Positions 17,205-26,758 are shown, counted from the stretch's first letter. The stretch is 64,000 nucleotides of DNA from an uncultured Sedimentitalea sp. (GCA_947504115.1 CANNGH010000002.1:372001-436000); one strand, 5' to 3'. Notes: generated by a model not told the origin, from the sequence alone. Numbers and translations: made by a program.

Positions 17205-19574
17205 TCAGTCGAAATAGGAGGCGAATACGCCATCAAATGATTCCGTCTGGGACGGTCCAATATAACGCTTCAATTCGTCCATATCGACAGCGCCCAGAAC
17301 CACGCCGATCAGCCGCGACGACAATTCCGGCTCCTGCTGCAGGGTGCGGTTGACCAACTCGTAGGGCGTCTTGCCCCAAGGCGCCATCAGCACCACCTGA
17401 TCGACATAGGGAACGACCTCCCGCGCGTCCACCACCGGACCGAGCGGGCTGAGATCGACGACGACATGGGTGTATTCCCGCGACGCGGCGATCAGGAATT
17501 CGCCCATTCCGCGCGACGACAGGACATCGGTGGGGTGCGACAGCGCCGTTGCGCCCGACCAGCCGATGACATCGACATTCGTTCCCGCGATGGTAGCCCG
17601 GCAATCGCGCCAATCGGCGGTATCCGCGATCACGTCGGCAAGATCGCTGCCGGATTCCAGCCCCAGCATCCGGCTAAGCCGCCGACTACGGGGATCGCCA
17701 TCGACCAGAAGCACGCTGCTGGATGACACCGACAGAATGCCGGCGAAATCGGCCGCAAGGGCGGTCTTGTCCTCGCTGGGCAGGATCGAGGTTATGCCGA
17801 TCATGGTTCCGCTACGGCTTTCCATCGAAGACTGCGATACGTTGCGGATCGTGCGGAGGGTTTCGCTGTAGCGCGTTCGCGGGCCGGTCATGTGGGCCAA
17901 TGGATAATGAATGACGTGCCGCCGCGGCGAGCCTTCGCCACCGGTGGGTCCGGTATCCGCATTCGCCGCATCGGCGTCCGGTTCGGGCGCCGCGCGATCG
18001 CGTTCGACCGGCGACAGCTTCGGCAGGTAGCCCAGGAACCGTAGCTTCAGGCCATCGATGACGTCCGCCGCCGTGCGCACATAGCGTTCGCGGCCTTCGC
18101 GGATCGCCGCATGCACCAGCCCGAACATCAGGCCAAGCACGATGGCGATGGCCAGCACCCGCTTGGCCGAGGGAGAGGCCGCGCCACGCGGCACCTCGGC
18201 CGGGGTCAGCACGCGGATCTGGCTTCCGGAATAAAGGCGCAGTTGCTCGGTTTCCTGAAACTGGCTGAGGAAGGTTTCGTAAAGCCGCATCAGCGTATCG
18301 GTGCGCTGTTCAAGCAGGCGGTATTCGATCTGCGCGCGCAACGCTTCGGAGTTTTCCTCGACCAGCGGAACGATCGCATCGCGCAGCGAGGCGACGCGGG
18401 CCTGCGCAACCTCCAGTTCGCCGCGCGCGACCTCGGCCTGCCGCTCCATCTCGGCATAGAGACGCCGCGCGGATTCGTCGATCTGTGCGTCGAGAACCTC
18501 GAGCCGGGGGTGATCCGGCCCGTAATTGCGCAGCACCGTGCCACGGCGGGCGGTCAGTGCCGACAGCGCCTGCCCCATCTCGGCCAGACGCTCGTCGCCC
18601 GGCAGGCTTTGGCGGCCCTGATCCATTTCGGTCAGCGCATCCGCCCCGCGCGCAAGCGCAGCGTCATAGCTGGCGACCAACGCGCGGCTGCGGGCGGCCT
18701 CGCCCTGCGCCAGCGACAATTCGGCGTTGAGGCGATTGAGGTTTTCCTCGGTCATCAGGTTGTCGCCCGTCGCCACGAGACCGGCCTCGGCGCGGAAGGT
18801 TTCGGCGTCCATCGCGGCCTTTCGCGCATCGGCCTCGAGTTCGGACAGCCGCTGTTGAAGAAACTCGGTGGTGCGGGTCGTGGCCTCGAAGGACTTGCTC
18901 AGCCGGTCCGAGGTGTAGGCGTCGGTATATGCGTTGACGATGCGCGCTGCGAGCACGGGATCGTGCAACTCGATCCCGATTTCCAACGCGTTGCTGCGCC
19001 CGACCCGCCCCACGATCAGATCCGCCTGCAAGCCGCGGGCGATCTTGCTTTTGAGCGCTTGCGCGGCGGTATCTTCCGCCGACGATGTCCCGTCTCCGCC
19101 GGAATCGAAATCGGGTTTCGGCGACAGGAGGTCCAGCACCTGACGCACCGAGCCGACGACCGTGCCGATGATCCGGGACGTCAGCGAGGTGGGCGCGTTC
19201 AGATAGTCCGGATTGTCGTGCAGCGACAGGATATCATCCACCCGCAGGGCGAGATCATGCGAGCGGAACACCTGCTGTGCCGTCTCGATCCACGAATCCG
19301 TGAGGTTCGTGCTGACCTCGACGTCCTCAACCGGCCCGGTGGATTGTCCGGCCAGCAGAACCGTCGAGGTGGCACGATAGCTGGGCGGCGTCGTCGCGAG
19401 ATAGGCGATCCCCAGCAGGCAGAAACCGCCAATCCAGAGCAGCAGAACACGCCGCTGACGCCGCGCCGCCTGCCGCAGCTTGCCGAAGTCGATCAGAACC
19501 TCGCCGCCATCCGCCTGGGGGCCTGCCGTGGGACTCGCGTCGCTTTCCGACATCCGGAAACGAAAATCATTCAT
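17205..19574 (-). CDS. exoP: Polysaccharide co-polymerase with BY-kinase-like domain (ExoP-like)
   Basis: A 789-residue protein: a Wzz domain with membrane segments at about 43-62 and near 470-490, a long periplasmic coiled-coil region between them, then a cytosolic ATPase-like domain. The domain has Walker A' VLLVDGD (621-627) and Walker B VVVD (704-707). The Walker A region reads PSEDKT (599-604), where active relatives have EGKS/T, so Gly is replaced by Asp602 while Lys603 and Thr604 remain. The C-terminus has few tyrosines and no cluster. ExoP sets polymer length and gates export with ExoF. The start overlaps the exoM stop by one base (TAATG). Confidence 0.87.
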   Translation of the reverse strand: MNDFRFRMSESDASPTAGPQADGGEVLIDFGKLRQAARRQRRVLLLWIGGFCLLGIAYLATTPPSYRATSTVLLAGQSTGPVEDVEVSTNLTDSWIETAQQVFRSHDLALRVDDILSLHDNPDYLNAPTSLTSRIIGTVVGSVRQVLDLLSPKPDFDSGGDGTSSAEDTAAQALKSKIARGLQADLIVGRVGRSNALEIGIELHDPVLAARIVNAYTDAYTSDRLSKSFEATTRTTEFLQQRLSELEADARKAAMDAETFRAEAGLVATGDNLMTEENLNRLNAELSLAQGEAARSRALVASYDAALARGADALTEMDQGRQSLPGDERLAEMGQALSALTARRGTVLRNYGPDHPRLEVLDAQIDESARRLYAEMERQAEVARGELEVAQARVASLRDAIVPLVEENSEALRAQIEYRLLEQRTDTLMRLYETFLSQFQETEQLRLYSGSQIRVLTPAEVPRGAASPSAKRVLAIAIVLGLMFGLVHAAIREGRERYVRTAADVIDGLKLRFLGYLPKLSPVERDRAAPEPDADAANADTGPTGGEGSPRRHVIHYPLAHMTGPRTRYSETLRTIRNVSQSSMESRSGTMIGITSILPSEDKTALAADFAGILSVSSSSVLLVDGDPRSRRLSRMLGLESGSDLADVIADTADWRDCRATIAGTNVDVIGWSGATALSHPTDVLSSRGMGEFLIAASREYTHVVVDLSPLGPVVDAREVVPYVDQVVLMAPWGKTPYELVNRTLQQEPELSSRLIGVVLGAVDMDELKRYIGPSQTESFDGVFASYFD

Positions 19575-20554
19575 TATTTTTTACAATCCTCGGGCTCGGT
19601 TCCGGCGATCCGCGCGGCGTCAGTCTGACGGTTATCGGACGCACCGTAAATGCTTGGCTGCCGTCTTCCAACCAGATCCGCCATGACACCTGCGTGAAAT
19701 GCCGCACGCACGGCATTGCCGTTTCGCATGCGCGCGGATGGAAACGACACCGCCGCGGCCACCATGCACCATGCCGTCTTGGCCAAAGCGACGGCGAACT
19801 GGCCCGCAAGGGCCGCTTTCGGGCGGTGGGCATAATGCAGATCGGAATAGGTTTGCCCCATGCGATAGCGGCGCAGCATCAACCAGCGCAGACGTTCGCG
19901 CGCGAGGGGCACCTTTTCGGTCACGAGCGCATCATTGGCAAGGGCGAACCGGGCGCCAGCGCGGCGGGCGTCTTCGAACCAGGCGCTGTCTTCTCCGCCG
20001 GTACGGCCGCGCGCGGGGTCGAACCGCAGACCGGCAAAGGCGGGGGCGGTGTAATCGATCATCGCGTTGCAGCTGTGACCGGCAATCGGTCGACCATCCG
20101 GCCCGGTTTCCGGCCAGGTATCGTGGGCCTTGGCATCGCGCATCCATTGCGGTGCATCGGCACCATAGATCGCCTGAACCGGCCCCATGACCGCATCGGC
20201 ATCGCCGACGTTCAACCTTGCATCAAGCTTGGCGATCCAGTCCGAAGACGCCGTCTCATCGTCGTCGATGAAGGCAAGTCGCGCCGCCCCTGCCCGCCGC
20301 GCCGATTTCAGTATGGCATTGCGCGCGATCGAGATGTTTCGGGCCGGGGCGTGGACATATTCGACCCCATGAACCGAACGCGCGGCGAATTCGCCCACCA
20401 CTCCGGCTGCTGTCGCGGTGTCGTCATTGTCAGCGACGATGATCAACAGCGCCGCATCTTCCGGCACCGCCTGCCGTTCGATGCTTTCCAGCGTCTGCAC
20501 AAGCGTTGCGCGCCGGAACGTGCAGATCCCGACGGCGATAAGGCGTTCGCTCAT
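19574..20554 (-). CDS. exoM: Family 2 glycosyltransferase, ExoM-like
   Basis: A 326-residue GT-A enzyme. The N-terminus SERLIAVGICTFRRATLVQTL is that of ExoM-like beta-1,4-glucosyltransferases. NISIARNAIL and RLAFIDDDETAS give the DxD site, and GRTGGEDSAWFEDARRAGAR the downstream acidic motif. In succinoglycan synthesis ExoM adds the fourth sugar. The ATG at 20554 overlaps the stop of exoA by four bases (ATGA), so the genes are translationally coupled. Symbol assigned from motif and gene order exoL-A-M-P. Confidence 0.83.
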   Translation of the reverse strand: MSERLIAVGICTFRRATLVQTLESIERQAVPEDAALLIIVADNDDTATAAGVVGEFAARSVHGVEYVHAPARNISIARNAILKSARRAGAARLAFIDDDETASSDWIAKLDARLNVGDADAVMGPVQAIYGADAPQWMRDAKAHDTWPETGPDGRPIAGHSCNAMIDYTAPAFAGLRFDPARGRTGGEDSAWFEDARRAGARFALANDALVTEKVPLARERLRWLMLRRYRMGQTYSDLHYAHRPKAALAGQFAVALAKTAWCMVAAAVSFPSARMRNGNAVRAAFHAGVMADLVGRRQPSIYGASDNRQTDAARIAGTEPEDCKK

Positions 20555-21606
20555 GATCGGGCCTTCGCCTTGCGCGCGACCCTGCGGCCGGCGAGCGCCC
20601 GCCAGAACCCGATGGACCACGCCAGATGCGTCAGCGCTGCGATCCCGCCGGCGGCCAGCCCCGCCAGGCCCTGTCCGCGCAGCGCCAGCACAAGACCGCC
20701 TCCGAGACAGCCCAGCAGCCACAACAGCGCCGGCAGCGCGAACAGCGGATGCACCACCACCAGCAGCGCCAACAGCACGACAGGCAGAACCGCGATGACG
20801 ATGCATTGCCGCAGCCGGGGCCATATCCCGTGCTTGGTCAGCGTCCGCGCCCGCCCATGACCGAAATTGCGATATTGCCGCAGCAGCGGCGCCAGCGAGC
20901 GGCGCGGCAGATATTCAAGCCCGGTACGCGCGGTCATCCATATCTTTCCGCCCGCAGCGATCAGGCGAACATCAAGCTCGGCGTCCTCGTTATGGGAAAA
21001 CGTCGGATCATAGCCCCCGATGGCGCGGAACGCGGCGACCCGCATCAGCGCATGATGCCCGTGTTCGACGAACTTGCCAGCGCCCCCGGCCCGATGCGCC
21101 GACCCGCCATTGCCGATCCGCGAGTTCTGGGCAAGCGCCGCCGCGCGCTGGAACGGCGTCTGCCCGATGGTGCGCATGGCGACCACCACGCTGTCGGCCC
21201 CTGTCGCCTGCGCCTCTTCCAGCAGGATGTCGCAATAATCGTCGGGATAGCGCGCATGGGCGTCGATGCGGACCAGCCAATCCGCGTTGTCGCCGAATCG
21301 CGCGACCGCCAGATTGACGCCGGCGCTTTGCAGGCGCGCGGGATTGTCCAGCAGATGCAACTCGCCCGCGTCGTGCAGCGGGTCGCTGGCGACGATATCG
21401 CGTGTAGCATCGGTGGACCCGCCGTCGGCGACGACGATGCGCACGAGACGGCCTGCCGCCTGCGCGCGCTGGCGGAACGGATGCAGCGCGGCGATGACGT
21501 CCCGGATATGTGCGGCTTCGTTCAGGGTCGGTATGACGATCAGCACATTGCCCGCCGCCGTGGCAGGCTGCGCATTGGCCGGGACGTTTTCGACATTTGC
21601 TCTCAT
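20551..21606 (-). CDS. exoA: Family 2 glycosyltransferase, ExoA-like
   Basis: A 351-residue enzyme. The GT-A domain starts NVLIVIPTLNEAAHIRDVI, with IVVADGGSTDATRDI and WLVRIDAHARYPDDYC, the exact pattern of ExoA (beta-1,3-glucosyltransferase that adds the second sugar of succinoglycan). Two to three hydrophobic segments follow in the last 100 residues (about 255-325), anchoring it in the membrane. The ATG at 21606 overlaps the stop of the upstream glycosyltransferase (ATGA). It ends RKAKARS. Confidence 0.87.
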   Translation of the reverse strand: MRANVENVPANAQPATAAGNVLIVIPTLNEAAHIRDVIAALHPFRQRAQAAGRLVRIVVADGGSTDATRDIVASDPLHDAGELHLLDNPARLQSAGVNLAVARFGDNADWLVRIDAHARYPDDYCDILLEEAQATGADSVVVAMRTIGQTPFQRAAALAQNSRIGNGGSAHRAGGAGKFVEHGHHALMRVAAFRAIGGYDPTFSHNEDAELDVRLIAAGGKIWMTARTGLEYLPRRSLAPLLRQYRNFGHGRARTLTKHGIWPRLRQCIVIAVLPVVLLALLVVVHPLFALPALLWLLGCLGGGLVLALRGQGLAGLAAGGIAALTHLAWSIGFWRALAGRRVARKAKARS

Positions 21607-22769
21607 ACCGGAACTCCGGCCGTTCTCAGCAGGCGCAGCCTGCTTTCTTCGCTTTCCGGCAGGTCGGACACGATCGCGGCGACAAGATCGCGGCATTCCT
21701 CGGGGCCGGTGCGCCAGACGTCCGGGACAACGTCTGCCTGCGCCGCGCGCAGTTGCGCCAGCCTCGTGTCATCCACTTGCTCCAGCATCGCGGTCGCCGC
21801 CGCAGCCGAGGCATCCTCCATCCGCAGTCCGATTCCCAATTGCTCGGCCCGGCGGGCGACCTCGGTCCCGGCAGGGCAGATCGGCGGCACGTTGTTCAGG
21901 CCGCTTTCATACAAGCGATTGGGCAGCAACCAGTCGGAATTCGCGCCCTCGTCGTAACGATCGACCAGCCAGGCCAGATCGACCCCAGCATATATATGCG
22001 CCAGATCGTCGGGATAGGCATACGGCCCGTCGAAGTGCAAATCCGGGTTGTCCGCCACGATGGCCTCGAAATCGGGCAATGCGTCATAGGCGGGCCTGCC
22101 GCGCATGACCACGCGGTAACGTCCGGGGGCAGCGCGCGTGACGGCGTCCAGACAAGCCAGCGAAAACCGGCAGCGCAGGATCCCGAACCATCCGATGGCC
22201 AGTGACCCGCGCGGTCCGGGTGGCGGCGGCATGTTGTCCGGCGCGGACATGACCTTGTTCTCGACCAGCAGGAACGGCGCGTTGGTCTGGCGATACCTGT
22301 CGAAATGATGCGTCACGAAGGCCGGCGAGGAGACCAGCACCAGGTCCACCGCCCGGCACAACCGGCGTTCGAGCGCGCGCAGGCCCGCGCCAAGCCCGTC
22401 GTCGCGCAGCATCAGCCGATGGATATCCAGAACCTCGTAGACAAGCCGGGGGGCATGGCCGCCGCCGCGCCGGGCCCGCCGGGCAATCGCGACCCCAAGC
22501 ACCAGCGTTTCAAGATTGCGCGCGATGATCGCGTCGAATTCGCGACCGTCGGGAAGGCGTCTGCCCAGCCGGGCGCGCAGCACGCTCAGCGCCCGTTGCG
22601 TCATTCGCGCGTTGCGGGTGCGGCCCAGAACCCGCGCCGCGCCGGGCAACGGACCCTCCCCGCGCCGGAAGCCCGCAATCGTCACGACAGCGCCGCCGCG
22701 CTCCAGCATCGCGACACGCCGCCAGATCGCCGGATCGTCCAGATCGTGGGCAATGTATAATATCTGCAC
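21603..22769 (-). CDS. Glycosyltransferase, probably ExoL-like
   Basis: About 388 residues. The N-terminus QILYIAHDLDDPAIWRRVAM looks like the first Rossmann strand of a GT-B enzyme, and LVYEVLDIHRLML, LLVENKV, IGWFGILRC and VDLAWLVDRYDEGANSDWLLPNRLYE are typical of family 4-like enzymes of exo clusters. I placed the start at the GTG 22769 because homology begins there; the open frame continues upstream without coding character, and the ribosome site (AAAGGGG) is rather far. It heads the coupled set with exoA, exoM and exoP. In rhizobia exoL holds this position; the name is from context. Confidence 0.78.
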   Translation of the reverse strand: MQILYIAHDLDDPAIWRRVAMLERGGAVVTIAGFRRGEGPLPGAARVLGRTRNARMTQRALSVLRARLGRRLPDGREFDAIIARNLETLVLGVAIARRARRGGGHAPRLVYEVLDIHRLMLRDDGLGAGLRALERRLCRAVDLVLVSSPAFVTHHFDRYRQTNAPFLLVENKVMSAPDNMPPPPGPRGSLAIGWFGILRCRFSLACLDAVTRAAPGRYRVVMRGRPAYDALPDFEAIVADNPDLHFDGPYAYPDDLAHIYAGVDLAWLVDRYDEGANSDWLLPNRLYESGLNNVPPICPAGTEVARRAEQLGIGLRMEDASAAAATAMLEQVDDTRLAQLRAAQADVVPDVWRTGPEECRDLVAAIVSDLPESEESRLRLLRTAGVPV

Positions 22770-23022
22770 GATCGGTGTCTGCCCCTTTGCCAAAACATCT
22801 GCGATGAAGCCAAACCTGTAGCGGCTTGCCGAAAAATCCACTGATTGGCCGCTTTGGCAACCGCATTCTGCGCCATCACCTACAACACCACCCAGCCGCG
22901 CGCGTCCAGCCGACATTACAAAGCATTGCGGCCCTAGCTGAAATTCGCCCAATGACGATCCGGTCGGCTGGCGGACCGGCCACGAATTGCGTTGGACAGG
23001 CAGGCACCCTATCTGCCACAGA

Positions 23023-25443
23023 ATGATGACCCTGCCCGCCCCGTTTGAGACATGGTTCGCCGAGCGCGGCTGGACGATTCACCCGCATCAACGCGAAATG
23101 CTGGCGCGCGCCGACGATCCCGCGGTTCTGCTGATCGCGCCCACCGGCGGCGGCAAGACGCTGGCCGGGTTTCTGCCCACGCTGCTGGATCTGGCGGACG
23201 GAGCGCATCAGGGACTGCATACGCTCTACATCTCGCCGCTCAAGGCGCTGGCGGCGGATATCGGACGCAACCTGCGCGCGCCGGTCGCGGAGATGGGCCT
23301 GCCCGTGCGCATCGAGGATCGCACCGGCGATACGCCCGCCAGCCGCAAGCGGCGGCAGCGCGCCGATCCGCCGCACATCCTGCTGACCACCCCCGAAAGC
23401 CTTGCGCTGATGACCAGCTACGAGGACGCGCCGCGCATTTTCGCGGGCCTCAAACGGGTCGTCGTGGACGAGATCCATGCGATTGCCGAAAGCAAGCGGG
23501 GCGATCAACTGATGCTGGCGCTGTCGCGACTGCAGGCGCTGCGCCCCGATCTGCGCCGGGTGGGCCTGTCCGCCACGGTCGAAGACCCCCGCGCCATCGC
23601 ACGGCTGCTGGCGCGCCATCCGGACCCGTGCGCCATCCTGCAGGCCGATCCCGGCCCCGCGCCCGATATCGCCATGCTGGAAACCGACCTCGCCCCGCCC
23701 TGGGCCGGAGGCGGCGCCGCCCACGCGATCCCGGCGGTGCTGGAGCAGGTGCGCCGCCACTGCACCACGCTGATCTTTCACAACACCCGCGCGCAGGCCG
23801 AGATCTTTTTCCACAAGCTGTGGCTGGCCAACGAGGATTCGCTGCCCATCGGCATCCACCACGGCAGTCTCGACCGCAGCCAGCGCGACCGGGTCGAGGC
23901 CGCGATGGTGCGCGGCGAACTGCGCGCCATCGTCTGCACCGGCAGCCTCGATCTGGGCATCGACTGGGGCGATGTCGATCTTGTGATCCAGATCGGCGCG
24001 CCCAAGAACGTCAAGCGGCTGGTGCAGCGGATCGGACGCGCCAACCACCGCTACAACGCGCCCAGCAAGGCGCTGCTGGTGCCCGCCAACCGGTTCGAGG
24101 TGGTGGAATGCATCGCCGCACTGGAGGCGGTGCAGGCCGGCGCGCTGGACGGTGAGCCGCGCGGCCCGGGCCCGCTCGACGTGCTCTGCCAGCATATCCT
24201 GATCGCCGCCTGCGCCGGACCGTTCCACGCCGATACGCTGTTCGGCGAAGTCCGCACCGCCGGTCCCTATGCCGGGTTGGCACGTGCAGATTTCGACGCC
24301 TGTCTGGAATTCTGCGCCACCGGCGGCTACGCGCTGCGGGCCTATGACCGCTGGCAGCGGCTGCAACAGCGCCCCGATGGCGCATGGCAGTTGCGCGATC
24401 CGCGCAGCGCGCAACGCATCCGCATGAATATCGGCACCATCCAGGACACCGATACGCTCAAGGTTCGCCTGAAACGCAATCGCGGCGGCGCCCCGCTGGG
24501 CGAGGTCGAGGAAGGCTTCGCCGCCAGCCTCACGCCGGGCGACACGTTCCTGATCGGCGGGCGGATCGTGCGGTATGAGGGCCTGCGCGAGATGACCGTC
24601 GAAGTCTCGCGCGATGCCGCCCGCAAGCCGAAGATCGCTACCTTCATGGGCACGAAATTCGCGACGTCGACACAGCTCAGCGCGCGGATCGAGGATATTC
24701 TGGCGCAGGACGACTGGCCGCAACTGCCCGCCCACACGCGCGACTGGCTGGCCCTGCAGCGCCGGATGTCGCGCCTGCCCCGTCAGGGGCGCCTGCTGAT
24801 CGAGAGCTTCCCGCATGAGGGGCGCGAACATGCCTGTTTCTACGGTTTTGCCGGTCGCAACGCGCAGCAGACGCTGGGCCTGCTGTTGTCCAAGCGGATG
24901 GAGGATCTGAACCTACATCCGCTGGGCTTCGTGGCCACGGATTACGCCACGCTGGTCTGGGGGCTCGACCCGCTGCACGATCCCGCGCCGCTGCTCGACC
25001 CGGCGGGACTGCGCGACGGGCTTGAGCAATGGCTGGCGGGCAACGCGGTGATGAAGCGCACGTTTCGCGCCAGCGCCACGATCGCCGGCCTGATCGAACG
25101 CAACAGCCCCGGCGCGCGCAAAAGCGGGCGACAGGCGACATTCTCGTCCGACATCCTCTATGACACGCTGCTGAAATACGACCCCCACCACCTGATGCTG
25201 CGCATCACCCGCGACGAGGCCCGGCGCGGGCTGGTGGATTTCGACCGGATCGAGGACATGCTCACGCGCACCCGCGGCCGGTTCGACCTGATCCGGCTGG
25301 ACCGCGTGAGCCCGCTGGCCGCGCCTCTGCTGCTGGAAATCGGCCGTGTGCCGGTGGCGGGTGCCGCACAGGAACGGTTGCTTGCCGAAGAGGCCGAGCG
25401 CCTGTTGCAGACCGCGGGACTCGCCGCGCTTACCGGCGCGTGA
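23023..25443 (+). CDS. Ligase-associated DEXH-box DNA helicase (Lhr-like)
   Basis: An 806-residue superfamily 2 helicase. Walker A is APTGGGKT at 39-46, the DEIH box is at 149-152, and motif III reads GLSATVED. Motif V/VI lies in VCTGSLDLGIDWG and RLVQRIGRANHRY. The C-terminal region (about 520-800) matches the DEXH-associated Lhr domain (ERNSPGARKSGRQATFSSDILYDTL). In many bacteria it is encoded with an ATP-dependent DNA ligase, a beta-lactamase-fold exonuclease and PdeM, as a DNA repair set. Here only PdeM follows, 39 bases downstream. Two adjacent ATG codons (23023, 23026) could start it. Confidence 0.92.
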   Translation: MMTLPAPFETWFAERGWTIHPHQREMLARADDPAVLLIAPTGGGKTLAGFLPTLLDLADGAHQGLHTLYISPLKALAADIGRNLRAPVAEMGLPVRIEDRTGDTPASRKRRQRADPPHILLTTPESLALMTSYEDAPRIFAGLKRVVVDEIHAIAESKRGDQLMLALSRLQALRPDLRRVGLSATVEDPRAIARLLARHPDPCAILQADPGPAPDIAMLETDLAPPWAGGGAAHAIPAVLEQVRRHCTTLIFHNTRAQAEIFFHKLWLANEDSLPIGIHHGSLDRSQRDRVEAAMVRGELRAIVCTGSLDLGIDWGDVDLVIQIGAPKNVKRLVQRIGRANHRYNAPSKALLVPANRFEVVECIAALEAVQAGALDGEPRGPGPLDVLCQHILIAACAGPFHADTLFGEVRTAGPYAGLARADFDACLEFCATGGYALRAYDRWQRLQQRPDGAWQLRDPRSAQRIRMNIGTIQDTDTLKVRLKRNRGGAPLGEVEEGFAASLTPGDTFLIGGRIVRYEGLREMTVEVSRDAARKPKIATFMGTKFATSTQLSARIEDILAQDDWPQLPAHTRDWLALQRRMSRLPRQGRLLIESFPHEGREHACFYGFAGRNAQQTLGLLLSKRMEDLNLHPLGFVATDYATLVWGLDPLHDPAPLLDPAGLRDGLEQWLAGNAVMKRTFRASATIAGLIERNSPGARKSGRQATFSSDILYDTLLKYDPHHLMLRITRDEARRGLVDFDRIEDMLTRTRGRFDLIRLDRVSPLAAPLLLEIGRVPVAGAAQERLLAEEAERLLQTAGLAALTGA

Positions 25444-25482
25444 CCTCTTGTCAAACCGCGCGATCCAGGCGACGCAGGGCCA

Positions 25483-26145
25483 ATGAACGGACACGACTTC
25501 GAACTTGCCGGCGCACGGCTTTGCGCCCTGCCGTCGGGCGCGCTCTGGTGGCGCGAACAGGCGCTCTTATGCGTCTCCGACCTGCACCTGGGCAAATCCG
25601 GCCGGGTGGCCCGGCGCGGCGGCACCGCGTTGCCCCCCTATGACACCCGCGACACGCTGAGCCGGCTTGCGGCCGACATCGCACGCACCGAGGCGACAGT
25701 GGTGGTTTGCCTGGGCGACAGTTTCGACGATCTCGACGCGGCAGCGGACCTGCCCGCCGATGAGCGTCTCGCGATCACGCAGCTTCAGGCCGGGCGCCGC
25801 TGGATCTGGATCGAGGGGAATCACGATCCGGGTCCGTTCGATCCCGGCGGCATCCATCTGGCCGAACTGGCTCTGGCGCCGCTTTGCTTCCGCCATATCG
25901 CCCGCCCCGGCAGCGCTGGCGAGGTTTCGGGCCATTATCACCCCAAGGCAACCCTGCGCACCCGCGGCGGCGCGATCACCCGCCCGGCGTTTCTGGCCGA
26001 TGCGGACCGCGTCGTGATGCCGGCATACGGCACCTATACCGGTGGGTTGCGCAGTCGTGATCCTGTCTTGGCCGCCCTCATGCGCCCCGATGCGCTCGCC
26101 ATTCTGACCGGTTGCAACACCCATGCGGTGCCGATGCCGCGATAA
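25483..26145 (+). CDS. pdeM: Ligase-associated metallophosphoesterase (DNA endonuclease) PdeM
   Basis: A 220-residue calcineurin-like phosphoesterase. The two-metal site is built from SDLHLGK (32-38), GDSFDD, GNHDPGP and GHYHPK, the set typical of the ligase-associated PdeM family. It is expected to cleave phosphodiesters in DNA during repair, together with the helicase upstream, and to act in the cytosol (no signal peptide). The spacing of 39 bases to the helicase stop suggests one transcript. Confidence 0.92.
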   Translation: MNGHDFELAGARLCALPSGALWWREQALLCVSDLHLGKSGRVARRGGTALPPYDTRDTLSRLAADIARTEATVVVCLGDSFDDLDAAADLPADERLAITQLQAGRRWIWIEGNHDPGPFDPGGIHLAELALAPLCFRHIARPGSAGEVSGHYHPKATLRTRGGAITRPAFLADADRVVMPAYGTYTGGLRSRDPVLAALMRPDALAILTGCNTHAVPMPR

Positions 26146-26221
26146 TCGGCGCGCCCGCGCGGCGCGACTTGCGTTCGACGCGCGGGCGGTGCGATATGAT
26201 CCCGCAGCAACGGAGGATCGC

Positions 26222-26632
26222 ATGCAGGACAGGATCAGGAACAGCTTTGCGCGGCAGGGGCTGATGGATACGCTGGACGCCCGGATCGACAGCATCGCCC
26301 CCGGCGAGGTGGTGATCAGCGCGCCGATCACGCCGGGTGCCGGCCAGCAACACGGTGTCGCGCACGCGGCGTTGGCCTTCGCCATCGGCGACAGCGCGGC
26401 CGGATATTCCGCCCTCAGCATGATGGACCCGGATCAGGAGGTCGTCACCGCCGAAATGAAGATCAACCTGCTGAGCCCGGCGCGCGGCGAGCGGCTGCGC
26501 GCCACAGGGCGCATCGTCAAGTTCGGCCGGCGGCTGGTGGTGGTGGCGGCCGACATCCATGCCATCGACGGCGAAAACGAAACGCTTACCGCGGTCCTGC
26601 AAGGAACGATGGTGCCGGTGACCAATATGTAG
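26222..26632 (+). CDS. PaaI-type hotdog-fold thioesterase
   Basis: A 136-residue protein of the hotdog fold. GQQHGVAHAALAFAIGDSAAG is the family helix with the catalytic Asp/His pattern (HGVAHA), and TAEMKINLLSPARGERL the following strand. It should hydrolyse acyl-CoA or aryl-CoA thioesters; the substrate cannot be read from the sequence. The start ATG is preceded by GGAGG with ideal spacing. It follows pdeM by 76 bases and may be cotranscribed. Confidence 0.87.
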   Translation: MQDRIRNSFARQGLMDTLDARIDSIAPGEVVISAPITPGAGQQHGVAHAALAFAIGDSAAGYSALSMMDPDQEVVTAEMKINLLSPARGERLRATGRIVKFGRRLVVVAADIHAIDGENETLTAVLQGTMVPVTNM

Positions 26633-26696
26633 ATCCGGCTCCATCGTGGATCCCGCAGCGCAGCGACCGGCACCCGCCAAGCCTTCGCACGCCCTG

Positions 26697-26719
26697 CTTC
26701 TTTCTGGTTGAAAATACCC
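26697..26719. repeat. Copy 2 of the dispersed 23-bp intergenic motif
   Basis: Differs at two of 23 positions from the copy at 365-387. A shorter variant (CTTTCGTCAAATACCC) lies at 37045-37060, in front of a GCCGGAGGC block. Confidence 0.55.
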
Positions 26720-26758
26720 AAATCCGGACCGTTCCCAAAAATAATCCCGTCCGCCCTA

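Noticed and set aside
22876-24831. Long minus-strand ORF opposite the helicase
   Set aside because: The helicase frame has all family motifs; the opposite ORF is a product of high GC and has no recognisable domain.
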